From: Balaenoptera acutorostrata
Lineage: Eukaryota > Chordata > Mammalia > Artiodactyla > Balaenopteridae
Direction: 5' to 3'
Length of the DNA: 64,000 nucleotides
Assembly: GCF_949987535.1 (NCBI RefSeq)
Contig: NC_080080.1
Span: forward strand, 59,742,668-59,806,667
Shown: piece by piece, positions 35,543 to 47,347 of the stretch
Numbering within the stretch: position 1 is the stretch's first letter
Layout: each line of letters starts with the position of its first letter
Notes under the pieces: model-generated
The model's input: the letters and a program-made list of their open reading frames with translations, nothing else
Database searches by the model: none
Told to the model about the DNA's origin: nothing
Position numbers and translations under genes: made by a program

Positions 35543-35594
35543 AGAGATAGATAGATAGATAGATAGGTAGATAGATAGATAGATAGATAGGTAT
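35543..35594. repeat. (GATA)n microsatellite with two GGTA variants
   Basis: Tetranucleotide GATA array interrupted by 'aggtag' near 35566 and closing with 'aggtata'. Confidence 0.95.
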
Positions 35595-36014
35595 AGATGT
35601 AGACACAGCTATAGATATATGGTGTGCTATTTTTCCAATTCAGCAACACTCACTGTATGAAAATTGATGAGATTCAAATATTATTAATATGCTAACAGAA
35701 ACATATTCAAATATTTACATTTAGCCATTAGGTTATCTCATACAGTTACTTGCATAGCTCTACATATCACTGTTTTGATGATGACAGGCAAATAAGTATC
35801 TCTAGTCTTCTAGCCTTTCCTTTGAACTCCAGGCTGCTATATTATCTTCCTGACTACTCAGCTTCCCCACATGGATGTCTAACAGGAATCTCTAACTTAA
35901 GTAAACCTGACATCTTCTAATCTCCAAATTTCTCATTTTCCCCTACCCCCTGCCCAATCTTTCCCACTTCAGTAAATGGCACTTTAATTCATTGAGCTGC
36001 TCAGGGCCAAAAAA

Positions 36015-36018
<4 letters not shown>

Positions 36019-36070
<52 letters not shown>
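36019..36070. repeat. (AT)26 microsatellite
   Basis: Perfect AT array of 52 bp, self-complementary and able to extrude a cruciform. Such tracts are replication-fragile and often mis-sized in assemblies. Confidence 0.97.
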
Positions 36071-36073
<3 letters not shown>

Positions 36074-36109
36074 AAAAAATAGTAGTCATTTAAAATTCCT
36101 CTCTCTTCC

Positions 36110-36720
36110 TCAGCTCTCCTTTCTAATCAAGTTATGTCATCAGCACCTTCAAAATATTTCCTGTATCTTGCCACCTCTTACCAATTCCACTGCTCTCAAC
36201 TCAGTCCAAGCTGAACTCATCTTCTCACTGGCCTCTGTGTCTACTCTTGACACTTACTTAGCAACCAAAGTGAGTAAATAAATCAGGCCATGTGGCTCCT
36301 ATGCACTAACTCTCCAATAACTCCCCAACTCATACAGCACAAATGCCATGCCTGCAAAGCTAATATGATGCGTCTCCCTGAACCCTTTTTGATCTTAACT
36401 TTTGGTCTTCCCCCCTAGACCCCACCCAGCTCACTCTGCTCCAGTTCACTTGCTTCCTTGTGGGGGAATGTTCAAGAACATTCCTGCCTCAGACCCTTTG
36501 GAAAGTCCGTTTCTTCTGACTGAAACATCTTCCTCCCAGTTCACCAGAGTGGCTTCCCTCATTTCATTCAAATTCCTTTTCACTGGTTATGTCTCTGGAA
36601 CAAAGCCTTCTCTCCTAGGAAACTTTTTGAAATTAGCTTATATGTTCTTTTTTACTTCTCTATCATGGTTTATTTTATTTTCAAAATACTTAAAACTACC
36701 TAACATTTTATTATCTGACA
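36110..36720 (+). repeat. L2 LINE 3' region
   Basis: 'agctcactctgctccagttc', 'cattcctgcctcagaccctt', 'tctgactgaaacatcttcct' and 'ccttctctcctaggaaactt' follow L2. The 136-codon frame at 36402-36812 is this L2 sequence read through, not a host gene. Confidence 0.65.
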
Positions 36721-37234
36721 AATTAAGTTTAACAAATTCTAATAAATGGAATTCCAAAGGAGATATGGGCCTTAGTTATGTGCAGTTACCTTTAAAATCT
36801 TGGGGGTGTTGAATGATGTGGGTATTTCTAAGGCCTGCAGAATGGATTCTTATCGGGAATATAAAGAGGAGTACCAATGACTGTATAGACAATTTATTGA
36901 AAAGCAAAGAATGCAGTGTGTAGACTGGGAATAGTGGCCAAGTTATCAGACAAAAGCAATTCTGTGAGTCTTTGCCTTTAATGGGATGATTAAGGCATTA
37001 CTATGTTATTCATATATTTCTCAACTTAGTTTCCCATGGAATTCAGTGATTTTTTTGGTGTTCTTTTTTGTGTCATTATTTTTTCTTTCCAACTTTGAAA
37101 CTGGTACTTTTTCCCTGTAGTACCCAAATACCCAAGTAGTTGATATCAACAACTACTGAAGAAAAGTTTTACTAAAGAAAAGTTATTGTTCCTGATTAAG
37201 TAAAGGATACAAAACTGAATAAGAAAAATAACAA

Positions 37235-37480
37235 ATCTTGTATGATTCTACTTAAGTACCTAAAGTAGTCAAAATTACAGAGACTGAAAGTAGAATGGTG
37301 GTTACCAGGGGCTGGGGGAAGAGAAGAATGAGTTGTTTAATTGGTACATAGATTAAGTTTTGCAAGATGAAGAAGAGTTCTGGAGATGGGTAGTGAATGT
37401 ATTTAATGCCACAGAATTTTACTCTTAAAAATGATTAAAATGGTAAGTTTTATGTTACATGTATTTTATAATAATAATAA
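37235..37480 (+). mobile_element. old L1 3' end, plus strand
   Basis: 'cagagactgaaagtagaatg', 'gtggttaccaggggctgggg', 'ggtagtgaatgtatttaatg' and 'ccacagaattttactcttaa' are the 3' end of an old L1M-type element, ending in an ATA-rich tail at 37471-37485. Confidence 0.8.
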
Positions 37481-37489
37481 TAAATTAAA

Positions 37490-38602
37490 TAAACTGCGCC
37501 TTCAAAGAGCTTTTAATCTAGTTAGTATGACATGTGAACAGCGAAGACAGTTTATGGGCTGGACTTAAGATGCTGGTGAGGGTATAAGATGGCCATTGTG
37601 TTCAGTTTTGTCAGATCAGTGCTGTGCCAATTGGAAGTCATAGCCTTGACTCAAAAGTGAAGGTATCTGCTAAATCAGGCAACTTAATTCAGCTAAATAT
37701 GCCTTGATAAAATGACTCAGCAGAATGTGCTTGGAGGTCAGTTCTCCTCTGTTCAGCAAGAAGGGAATGCTGAATTTTGCCCAGTAAGTACTGCTCATGG
37801 CTTGGGTAGAATGCTGACAAAGTTGGAAATTGTCCTCTTGCTGTTTTAGAGGTTCTGGATTTCCTGTCTTTTCTAGTCTGATCCTGTAGTTCACCCAGAC
37901 TAGTGCTGATCACGCTTTTGTCTGTCAGTGAATGTGGAGAGACTTGGAAAAGAATTCTATCAGTCTTTGATTTTTTCTTTATTTTGATAATTTTTCAAAA
38001 TTTAGTTGAGGCAGAGAGCTTTGCAAAACTCTTCAGATAACATGACTCTTGGTTATTGTTCTAATCCTGTTCGGGTTACCATGAATAACTAGAAAAGAGA
38101 CATGATGGCAGGGAGGGTTGAGGATGAAACATATGTGTGTAGGCATAAGACTGATATGGGTGAATTATTAATAGGCAGATGGTAGGGTTACATCAGGATA
38201 GATTCTAATTTAATAAGGCTTAAGCGGTGCCCAGGAATCTTCACGTTGAAAAAGAACCCCGGGTTCTTTTATAGAAACTTTGAAATAACATAAAAAGAAA
38301 ACCAAACAGCTTAAGTTGAATGTTGGGCAATAGAGTATATTGGCAAACAAGCTAGCAAGAAGACTAGAGATTTAAGTTTTCATTTAAGCTCCCTCACTGT
38401 AGGTGAAAGATGTAAACTGTACCTAAAAGTGGCAATAGCAATGGGGCGAAAAGAGAAAAGTCAGTAACACAGTAATTTATTTCATTCAGATCATTGCATT
38501 AGGAATCTTTAAGTAAAATTGACTGAATTTTTATTGAACAGTGGTCAATTACATCTATTGATTGAATTAATTGATAGAATTAGTAGGCTGTTTCAGCGTT
38601 AC
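37490..38602. other. unclassified non-coding DNA
   Basis: No gene or clear repeat. Nested minus frames at 37670-37913 overlap in two registers and show no protein family. Confidence 0.4.
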
Positions 38603-38617
38603 TGAAACAGTGTTTTT

Positions 38618-38980
38618 TTTTTTTTTTTTTTTTTTTGATCCTCGATGAGTTTATTGTGATACCTGGTTTTAATGGCAGTCAGAGTTGAAAAACATATCCG
38701 AGTTGAAAAATTGCATCATTGACTGAACTTGCTAAATCATAATTCAATCCCATCAACTTTTCATGCAGAACTCTTGGTTGAAATTCAGCTAGTAAATGGC
38801 TTTCTCCCCTGTTGTCATTGGTTGTTCTTGAAAACTAATCAATGTGTGTTGCACTTTTTTATTTTAGCAAACGAGTTGGAAGTCCACTGAAATTCTTCAT
38901 TTGGAAGCTTTTAAAACCAAATTAAGAATTTGGTTTCCTAATCTGGGTCAACTTTATGATATGGAACTATTTACAGTATG
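38618..38980 (-). pseudogene. processed retrocopy of an unidentified transcript
   Basis: A 363-bp minus-strand insertion with all marks of L1-driven mRNA retrocopying. A poly(A) tail is seen as a T run at 38613-38636. The signal AATAAA (plus 'tttatt' at 38650-38655) lies 13 nt from the tail. A perfect 15-bp duplication 'tgaaacagtgttttt' flanks it at 38603-38617 and 38981-38995, and the insertion point TTTTT/AA is an ideal L1 endonuclease site. No SINE family fits the body. A short frame including 'AEFQPRVLHEKLMGLNYDL' is open near the 3' end, but I cannot tell coding from 3'UTR. The parent gene is unknown. The 5' part is presumably truncated. Confidence 0.88.
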
Positions 38981-39174
38981 TGAAACAGTGTTTTTAATCC
39001 CTGTTTCTTGGCCTCTGTTATGTCAGAAAATTTTTTTTTAAATTACTGGTAAGGTCACTGAGGGGCTTTGAAAGGCAGTATAATGTAGGAAAAAAATAGA
39101 CAGAATTAGGGCTGAATCCAGTCTGTTCTTTATTTTTGTGCTGCTACTACTGCCATTACTACCATGACTATCAC

Positions 39175-39350
39175 TGTTATCCCTCCTATTTTTGAGTACC
39201 ACTAGACACAAGACATTATTCTAATATTCAGAACTACTTCTAGCTAGCAGTTTTCACTCTCTTTTGCAGATGAGTGAGCTACAGCTCAGAGAGGTTGTGA
39301 CTTGCCTAAGATCACATAGCTTGTAAATGACAACACAGATCAAAAGTTTC
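39175..39350 (-). repeat. MIR SINE, minus strand
   Basis: 'cttttgcagatgagtgagct', 'acagctcagagaggttgtga' and 'cttgcctaagatcacatagc' are the reversed MIR core. Confidence 0.8.
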
Positions 39351-39399
39351 TTCTGACAAATAGAGGACTTCCCATCTACTCCCAACTCTAGATGGATAA

Positions 39400-39545
39400 T
39401 CTTAGAATAAGTTATTGTCTGGATTTTAATTTTCTCATTTTCTAAGTAGAAATAATACCTCACAGTGTCATTGTGAGGATTAACTAAGACAGCGACTGAT
39501 TTGTAGGTTATAAAGAACTTTAGTACTATAGTGTCACAGCTTTAC
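39400..39545 (+). repeat. MIR SINE fragment
   Basis: 'ttttctcattttctaagtag', 'aaataatacctcacagtgtc' and 'attgtgaggattaactaaga' follow the MIR 3' core. Confidence 0.65.
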
Positions 39546-40289
39546 TAGTCTTCTCCCAATACTCATGTTCTATTCCTTTCATAGCATAGGAAAGACATTT
39601 TTGTTGGATACATGGACTCCCAAATTTAGCTGCTAAGTGTCCCTTTCTCCACTGCTCTATTCCTTTCTTCCACCCACCTGCCTAGGGATGGCAGAGCCAT
39701 GAGGAGAAGAGGAGAGGTTGGATCCCAAAGGATCCCATTGAGAAGAGCTACATACCAGCCTTAGGCTGCCCAACTCCAGACATTTACATGAAAGAGAAAT
39801 AAACTATTCTTCTTCAAAATCTTAAATAATATAATATACATGATAAAAGTTGTTAGTTATTTAATATTGTAATGCTATATGTAATATTATATTAGAATGG
39901 TAATATTATATATTTTATAAAATACATTATATATAGATACAGGTAATCTATATATCTATATACAGGGAGAGAGATATAGAGATTTGTTTTGAAAGGGGAA
40001 ATGGAAGCAAAAATATTCATTTCATTAGAAAACTGATTTTAGACTATAAAAATAAAAAAGTATATATTTTAGACACTTTGCTATAAAGAAGAAAAATCTA
40101 ATCCATAGTCGCATGAGCTTAGGGCTACAACTATTTTAAGTTCACACATGTTATTCTATTTTTTTAATATGATTTCTTAAAATCTAGTCTTCATAAAAAT
40201 GTGTTCCTGAGAACACTAAATATTCCCATGGGATGTTAATCAGTGCTATAAAGAAAAGGGGTTTGGTAAACATACTATTACTAGTGGGG
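39546..40289. other. unclassified DNA with TATA-rich tracts
   Basis: 39570-39820 may be a diverged relative of the repeat at 1925. TATA-rich runs lie at 39830-39990. No gene. Confidence 0.35.
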
Positions 40290-40560
40290 ATTCATTGAAA
40301 ATCTTGTTTACAAATACCATTAGTGAGTTTTCCAATTCATATAACGCTTTTGAAAAGCAGTTTGGCAATATGTATTAGGGGCCAAGAAAATATGTATGCA
40401 TTTTCACCCACTGTCCTATCTCCAGAAATACACCTAAAATAATCCAAAATATAACAAACTTCACACAGGTAAAACAGCGTGAATTTTTCACATTATTCAG
40501 AAAGATAAATTAACAGTGACTTTTTTTTTCTTTTTAAAAAGAAATTATGACATTACAGAG
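40290..40560 (+). mobile_element. old L1/HAL1-like ORF2 fragment
   Basis: 'gaaaagcagtttggcaatat', 'cactgtcctatctccagaaa' and 'tacacctaaaataatccaaa' resemble the 3' coding part of very old L1ME/HAL1-type elements. Heavily decayed. Confidence 0.45.
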
Positions 40561-41214
40561 ACATCTAGAATGAACTAATTACGTACATCTAGAAAGTTTC
40601 CAAAACACAAAAGGAAAGATTTTTCATTTTTACAAATTAGACTTTTATGTAAATTTCAGATTTTTCAATTTCATCCTTCTCTTATGGCAATTTTCATTTT
40701 AATGTGACTTTGAAAGATATTCCTATTTTAACTTTTAGCTTGGGAGACATGAAAACAATGATACCATATGACCTCTTGGCCACTGCTAACTCATCTGGTT
40801 GGTTCCCTGTCCAGAATGACTTGTTGGCATTAGAGAGAAGCAGAGTGGCTCTCCACATAGAGAGTTTTACCAAGAAAATTTCTGCAAGGTCCTTTCCTTT
40901 AACTATCACACCAGCTACCTCCCACTGCCTGCCCAAAGTACATTGGGCTTAATTATCTGGATATTCTTGGGGCCTTAGGTATTAGAGCTACAATCATGTA
41001 TTTTGTTTGTACCTTTTAATTAAGTCAAATATAGTTAGTTTAAGAATTTTTAAAAATGCTCATCTTATCTTTCGGAATAATGTGAAAAATATACAACAGT
41101 AAAAAGTTGATCAAACAAAATCTTTGACTTCTAGTTCAATGATTAAGTATTTTATATTATATACATTAAATTGAAGCGTTTGCCTCCTCTTTGCCTCCTG
41201 TCTCTGCTTATCCT
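40561..41214. other. unclassified non-coding DNA
   Basis: Two opposite frames cover 40694-40952 almost exactly. Neither has a recognisable domain. No repeat assigned. Confidence 0.35.
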
Positions 41215-41545
41215 GCTCCCTCTATGTGCAGAACACTGCTCTAATCCTCTTTCACCAAGACCACTTCTTTTTGACCCTCAGATCTTAGTTTAGACATCAC
41301 TTCCTCCAGAATATCTGCCCAAATGCTCCAGTCCTGTGTTAGGAATTCTTCTTATGAATTATAAAAAATCTTCTTTGTCTCATTATAACGCTTGCCAAAT
41401 TACATTGAAAAGACCCCTTTTACTTCACGTATACTCGCAAATAAATAGTTAGCAGCTTGCAGAAAAGGATCAAGTCTTTATGATTATTTCAGAATCTAGC
41501 ACAATGCTTAATATTGAATTGTACTTATGGTTGAATTCCACTGGT
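41215..41545 (+). repeat. L2 LINE 3' fragment
   Basis: 'tcttagtttagacatcactt', 'cctccagaatatctgcccaa' and 'ctagcacaatgcttaatatt' follow L2. Confidence 0.65.
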
Positions 41546-42124
41546 AAAACATTCATTTTGAAGGCATATTACAAAGCAATATATAAACATTACATACTAT
41601 AATAACAACTGCTTCATATACTGTTTCCAAAAGTATATCCAATGAAGCACTAGTTATAGGACACATTCTATGGTCAAGAAAGTCAGATTTGTTGGGAACA
41701 TTCTGTGCATCCTATTCATCCTCTTAAGGGTTCTCCATTTATATCAGCATAATAAAAGCACAGTGAGAACCTGTACAAAAGAATCCTGTTACCCTTTAAC
41801 TCATTATTTTTCAAATGTATTTAACACCAAAATCCCCTTTCCTTGTAGAATTGATTAACATCCTAAGGAAATAGTATTCTCAGGAATAAATTTTGAGGGA
41901 GGCCAGATTTATATATATATTTTTTTAATTATAGTTCTAGGCTTATGTAATTTGGGGTTAGTTTTTTCTCTTTATGCCAAACTTTTTATTATATATACTG
42001 TTAATTCTGGCATATTGTTACATTATTTTTATAATCTAAAAGCAATTTTTAAATGAAACCCATTACACTTTCAAAATGACTCAATATGCAAATAAGTGTG
42101 CTTGCTCATAGACAATTTGTTCTT

Positions 42125-44957
42125 GAAAACATGCAGCTTATTCACAATTTTTTATTGTGGTAAAATACGCATAAGATTTTTACCATTTTAGTCATATTTA
42201 AATGTACAATTAAATGGTGTTATGTACATTCATATTGTTGTGCAACCATCACCACCACCCGCCTCAAGAAATATTTTCGTCTTATAAAACTGAAACTCTA
42301 TACCCATTAAATAGTAGTAACTCCTTTTTCCCCTCTCTTCCCAGCTCCTGGCAACCAATATTTTACCTTCTATTTTATGATTTTGACTACTCTAAATACT
42401 TCACATGAATGGAATCATAGGTTAATTTTCTTTCTGTGATTGACTTCTTTCATTTAGCATAGTGTTCTCCAGGTTGTAGGATATGTCAAAATTTCCTTCC
42501 TTCTTAAAGCTAAATAATTTTTCATTGTATATATTGTTGTATGGGTTACTATTTGCATGGAATATCTTTTTACATCCTTTCATTTTCAACCTATTTGTGT
42601 CTTTGGATTCAAAGTGAGATTCACTTGTAGAGAGCACATTGCTGGATCTTTTTTTTTTTTTTTCTTAATCCATTCTGCCAATCTCTATGTTTTGATTGGA
42701 GAGTTTAATTCATTTCTTTTAAAGTAATTACTGGCAAGGAAAAACTTACTTCAGTCATTTTACTACTTATATTCTCTATGCCTACAAAATTTTTGTCCTT
42801 CATTTCCTGTATTACATCTTATTTTGTGGGGTTTTTTTGTGTGTGTGTGTGTGTACTGAAACATTTTAAAATTCCCTTCTCAGTTTTTCGTGTATAGTTT
42901 ATAGCTATTTTCTTTGTGGTCAACATGCGGACTGTATGTAACATCTAAAGTTATAATACTCTAATTTGAATTTATACCAGCTTCACTTCAACAACATAAA
43001 AAAAGGCTCTACTCCTTTAGAGCTCCATCCCCACCTTTTTAATTGTTGGTGTCACAAAATTACATCTTTACACATTATGTGCCCCCAAACATAAACTAGT
43101 GATATTTTAAAGCATTATTCTCTTAAATTATGCAGAAAACAAAATGTGGAGTTATAAATCAAAGTTACAATAATACTAGCTCTTGTAATTGTCCATGCAT
43201 TACCTTTACTGTGACCTTTATTTCTTTATACAGCTTCGAGTTACTGTCTAGTGTTCTTTTATTTCAATCTAGAGAACTCTTTTTAGCATTTCTTGCAAGG
43301 CAAGTCCAGCGACAATGAACTTCCTCACCTTTTGTTTATCTGGGCATGTCTTAATTTTCCCTTACTTTTGAAGGACAATTTTGTTGGGTATAGAATACTT
43401 GGTTAACAGTTTTTTTATTACTTTAAATATGTTAGACTGCTGCCTTCTGGACTCCAAAGTTTCTGATGTGAAATCTACTGATAATTGTATTGAACATTCC
43501 CTGCATGTGATGAGTCACTTCTCTATTGCTGCTTTCAAGCTTCCCTCAAACTGCTTTGGCTTTCAGCAGTTTGATTATAATGTGTTTTGGTGTGAGCCTT
43601 TTTGAGTTTATCCTATTTGAACTTTGTACAACTTTTTTGATGTTTATACTCAATTTTAATCAAATTTGGGAAATTTTCAGCCATTATGTCTTCAAATATC
43701 CTCTCTGACCTTTTCTCTCTCACCTATCCTTCTAAGACTCCTACCACTTGATAGCATTCCACAGATCCTTTAGGCTTTGCTTAATTTTCTTTGATTTTTA
43801 CTTTTTTCTGTCCTCAGATTTAAAACTTTGAATTGTCCTATCTTCAGGTTCACTGATTCTTTCTTCTGCCTGCTCAAATCTGATTTTGAATCACTCTAGT
43901 GAATTTTTCATTTCAGTTATTGTACTTTTCAGCTCCAAAATTTTTTTTTGGTTTCTTTTTAGATTTTCTATCTCTTTATTGGTATTTCTATTTTGTTCAT
44001 ACATCATTTTCTTTTTGACTGTCTTTACGTCTTCCTTTAGGTTTTTGGACATCGTTAAGACAGTTTTAAATTCCTTGTCTAGTAGATGTGCCATCAAGTC
44101 TTTTTCAGGAAACTTTTCTGTTATTTATGTATTTTTTAATTGTTTTGAATGGGCCATCTTTTCCTGTTTCTTTGTATGCCTTGTGTTTGCTGTTGTTGTT
44201 GTTGTTGCTGAAAACTGCACATTTGAATCTAATAATGCAGTGACTCTAGAAATCAGATTCTCCCCGTTTCCCGGAGTTTTCTGTGTTTCTGTTTGTTTCT
44301 GTGTTTGGTTTGATTTCTGTAGGCGATCTCTGTGCTGAGGATCAGCCTTTAGTATAAACTTAAGTTTAAGGTATAAACATAAGTTCTTTTCAGATCTTCC
44401 CAAGCCTGTGCCTTTCCCTAGGCATATGTCTTTTAAATTTCCTTTGTGCGTGCAGTTGCTTTTGAATATTTGGCTCCCAGAAGGGGGAAAAATAAAAAAA
44501 AAAACTGAAGGAGTGAAATGTTCTAGTCCTTTAAGTTCCCTAGAAGTCACTTCAGCTAGAGGGGGAGGGGCCTACAACAGTGGGGGGAAGTGCAACAACG
44601 ACTGTCTGCCTCTGTGTCTGCCATTCTATGCTCTGAAGCAGCAGTCAGAGATCAGAACACAGATCCCCAATATTTGTTGGACAAGGTGCTGGTTGGCTAC
44701 TGTGACTCCTAAAAGCTGTATGTAAGCTGCTTCTGGAATTATATGCACAACTGTCTGCCACCTGGCTGGGGGTAGGGGATAGGTGGTTCCTGTAGTGGTA
44801 AGAGCTGACCAAAATGCATGCAATTTACTATGCAAGCCTTCCCCTGGAAGTAACAGACCTTCAGTAGACTTAGAGTTCCAATATAGTTGTGTCAGACAGA
44901 TTCTGCCAGTGTAATTGTTGTTGAGTGGGAAGCTACCTACTCTACCATCTTCTCATA
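42125..44957 (-). mobile_element. old L1 with both ends and ORF1 but almost no ORF2 (half-L1-like)
   Basis: Minus-strand element of about 2.8 kb. The 5' end near 44950 reads 'agaagatggtagagtagg', the L1 start motif. A GC-richer 5'UTR covers about 44100-44950. Decayed ORF1 follows: coiled coil at 43891-44097 with heptad Lys/Glu-rich residues, and C-terminal-domain wording at 43330-43640. The first ~70 codons of ORF2 align at 42545-42750 with 11576-11750. Then, near 42540, the sequence jumps to the last ORF2 codons and 3'UTR (42125-42540, 'ttgtgcaaccatcaccacca'). About 3.5 kb of ORF2, including the reverse transcriptase, is absent. A (GTT)n run sits at 44183-44210 and a (GT)n run at 42838-42854. 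Confidence 0.75.
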
Positions 44958-46128
44958 ATCCTCTAACATTAAGCTTTTTAAGGGTCTTTTTAAATTTTCT
45001 TCTGTATGTCTTTTGTCATATTCTATTGCCAAGGGACAGGAAGAAAAGGAAACCTTTAATTACAGATATGACAATGAAATCCTGGGTCCATAGAATACAC
45101 CATACTGGCTCCTATCTGGGACTATCTTAAAGAATCCCAATGGCCCTTAGCTGAAGAACAACTAGCCAAGGTCCTTTAAAGTAAATATAGCTTTGGTCAA
45201 AATCTTTCTCCCTACCATGATTGTCTTCTGGTGAAGTGAAACAGAGCAGAGGGAGGCATTAGTAGGCCTGCTATTGTTGTAAGAACAATAGTTTTATTAT
45301 TAAGCACATCTTACCTGGACTTCATATGAAAGCTTTGAAACTAGAAGTTATGTTGTCTGAAGATGTGGACAATGCTGAACATCTTCTGTTTTTCCCTCTG
45401 TTCTTTTCTTTTTGTTCTTAAAAGTCTTTTCATTTTTAATGCTAATGGAAAATAAATGCTCTTTAGATTTCCACTCAGTTATACTGGAAGTGAAGGGGTG
45501 ATTTTAAGTAAAGTGAGTCAATTTAAATATATTTCTTTACCAGAGCTAATTTCTTCAGTATTCTACAATTTTTCACATCCCATGTTTTCTCATTTTGGGA
45601 TAATGGGAAAAATATTAGTCTACACCAACATGTAAAGAATAATTTTATCGATGCTAACTGGCATGTGTTTGAGGTGATTAGATAAATCTGTAATGAACAT
45701 TATGCATTAAATATAGACTGTAGACAGGGCACTGTGACAGGCACTTTGTAAAGATCCCCAATAATGAAAGATGTGTTGCTTAATTTTATAAAGTGTACCA
45801 CTAACTGGAAGAATGACAATGATTGGCATTATGCTAACAAACTATCAGTTGATGGAGAGAAGTTTTCTACACTCAGTTCATCAATTTTGGTGTCATCTTT
45901 CTACTGCTAAATTGGGTTTGCAAGATACCTTAACTTGCTATTCAAGGCCCTTTGTTTTTAGGGCTCAAGCCCATATTTCAAACATGAGCTTTCATTGCAC
46001 TCTGAGTATATTTTTCACTTTGTCACACTGGTTTTCTCACTCTCTCTATTCACACCTCTGGTTTCTCCTCATTGCATTTTAATTAACACAAGTTGTTTCT
46101 CTTTCCCTAATTCTTCCTAATCAAATTA
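44958..46128. other. unclassified non-coding DNA
   Basis: Faint MIR-like words at 45700-45760 ('gggcactgtgacaggcactt'). No gene recognised. Confidence 0.4.
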
Positions 46129-46140
46129 TTTTCAACCTTT

Positions 46141-46441
46141 TTTTTTAAAATTAATTAACTAATTAATTAATTTTTGGCTGTGTTGGGCCTTCGTTTCTGT
46201 GTGAGGGCTTTCTCTAGTTGCAGCAAGTGGGGGCCACTCCTCATCAGAGTACGCAGGCCTCTCATCATCACGGCCTCTCTTGTTGCAGAGCACAGGCTCC
46301 AGACGTGCAGGCTCAGTAATTGTGGCTCACGGGCCTAGTTGCTCCGTGGCATGTGGGATCTTCCCAGACCAGGGCTCGAACCCGTGTCCCCTGCATTGGC
46401 AGGCAGATTCTCAACCACTGCGCCACCAGGGAAACCCCCTC
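46141..46441 (-). mobile_element. CHR-type tRNA-Glu-derived SINE
   Basis: Minus-orientation copy with a T/AATT-rich tail at 46141-46173 and head ending 'accagggaaacc'. The 12-bp duplication 'ttttcaaccttt' is perfect (46129-46140 and 46442-46453), and the insertion point CTTT/AA suits the L1 endonuclease. Several CpG sites have decayed ('catcagagtacgcagg' where the copy at 21044 has CG), so it is older. Confidence 0.96.
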
Positions 46442-46989
46442 TTTTCAACCTTTAAGACCAAACCCAATGCTATTTTTCTGTCAGGTGAGTCCTTCTTCCT
46501 CTAACTTCTAATAATTCTTTTGTCTATATCAGCCATTTAGGAAGTATTCCACTGTTGACTTGTGACATTTCCTTTTTTTTTTTTTTTTTAACCTAGTACT
46601 GACACTTTAAAGTTTATGAATACCATACTTCAGAAAATTCTGTATTTAATTAGTTATCATTCTTTGATAGCTACTAAAGGATAGGCTTTTATCTTATTAA
46701 ATACATTTCTCCAAAAATGTCACCACTATAAATTAGATATTGTTATTTTCTTTACATTTATATAGAAAAAGAGGTTCATAAACATTTATACATTTTAAAT
46801 AAAATTGTATTTAGTTACAATAACTAAAATACATTTTCTAGCCCTAATAATGTTCAGCTTTTTTATATTTCTCTGAAATATTTATTATTTTCTATAATTG
46901 TGTTTATTTTATTTATATAAATATCTCCCTAAATCATTTAGACTCTCAATAAGCATTACTTTTCTAACACTATGATCACTATATTATAT

Positions 46990-47128
46990 ATTAATATGCT
47001 TACTTATTTATTATCTTTCTTTGCATTCTAGAAATAAAGTCCCTGAAAACAGTTGTCTGTCCATTTGCTCCCCTGCTGTTTCATCAACATTAAAAGAAAT
47101 TTGTGCATTAAAATGTCTGTTGGATGAG
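46990..47128 (+). repeat. L2-like 3' end, interrupted
   Basis: 'ttctagaaataaagtccctg', 'gtccatttgctcccctgctg' and 'taaaatgtctgttggatgag' resemble an L2 3' end. It resumes at 47347 after the L1 tail insertion. Confidence 0.5.
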
Positions 47129-47329
47129 CCGGTTTGCAGGGCAGAAGTTGAGACACAGATGTAGAGAACAGACATATGGACACCAAGGGGGGGAAAACTG
47201 CGGTGGGGTGGGGATGGTGGTGTGCTGAATTGGGCGATTGGGATTGACATGTATACACTGATGTGTATAAAATTGATGACTAATAAGAACCTGCAGTATA
47301 AAAAAACAAACAAACAAAACAACTAAAAA
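47129..47329 (+). mobile_element. severely 5'-truncated L1 (3'UTR only)
   Basis: About 200 bp of L1 3'UTR in plus orientation ('ccggtttgcagggcagaag' ... 'gatgactaataagaacctgc') with an A-rich tail ending at 47329. It is the reverse-complement match to the 3'UTR of the L1 at 23992. An 18-bp direct repeat 'aaatgtctgttgRatgag' (47111-47128 and 47330-47347, one mismatch) proves an independent insertion. The apparent minus-strand frames here (47011-47322) are this 3'UTR read backwards. Confidence 0.92.
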
Positions 47330-47347
47330 AAATGTCTGTTGAATGAG

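Noticed and set aside
36402..36812. 136-codon frame as a gene
   Set aside because: The sequence follows the L2 3' end, so the frame is a repeat read through.
43891..44097. Coiled-coil host protein
   Set aside because: It is the decayed ORF1 coiled coil of the old L1.
46571..46589. Second poly(A)-only insertion scar (T tract)
   Set aside because: No flanking direct repeat was found, so simple T-tract expansion is as likely.
47011..47322. Minus-strand proline/serine-rich frames
   Set aside because: They are the reverse of an L1 3'UTR inserted in plus orientation with an 18-bp TSD.
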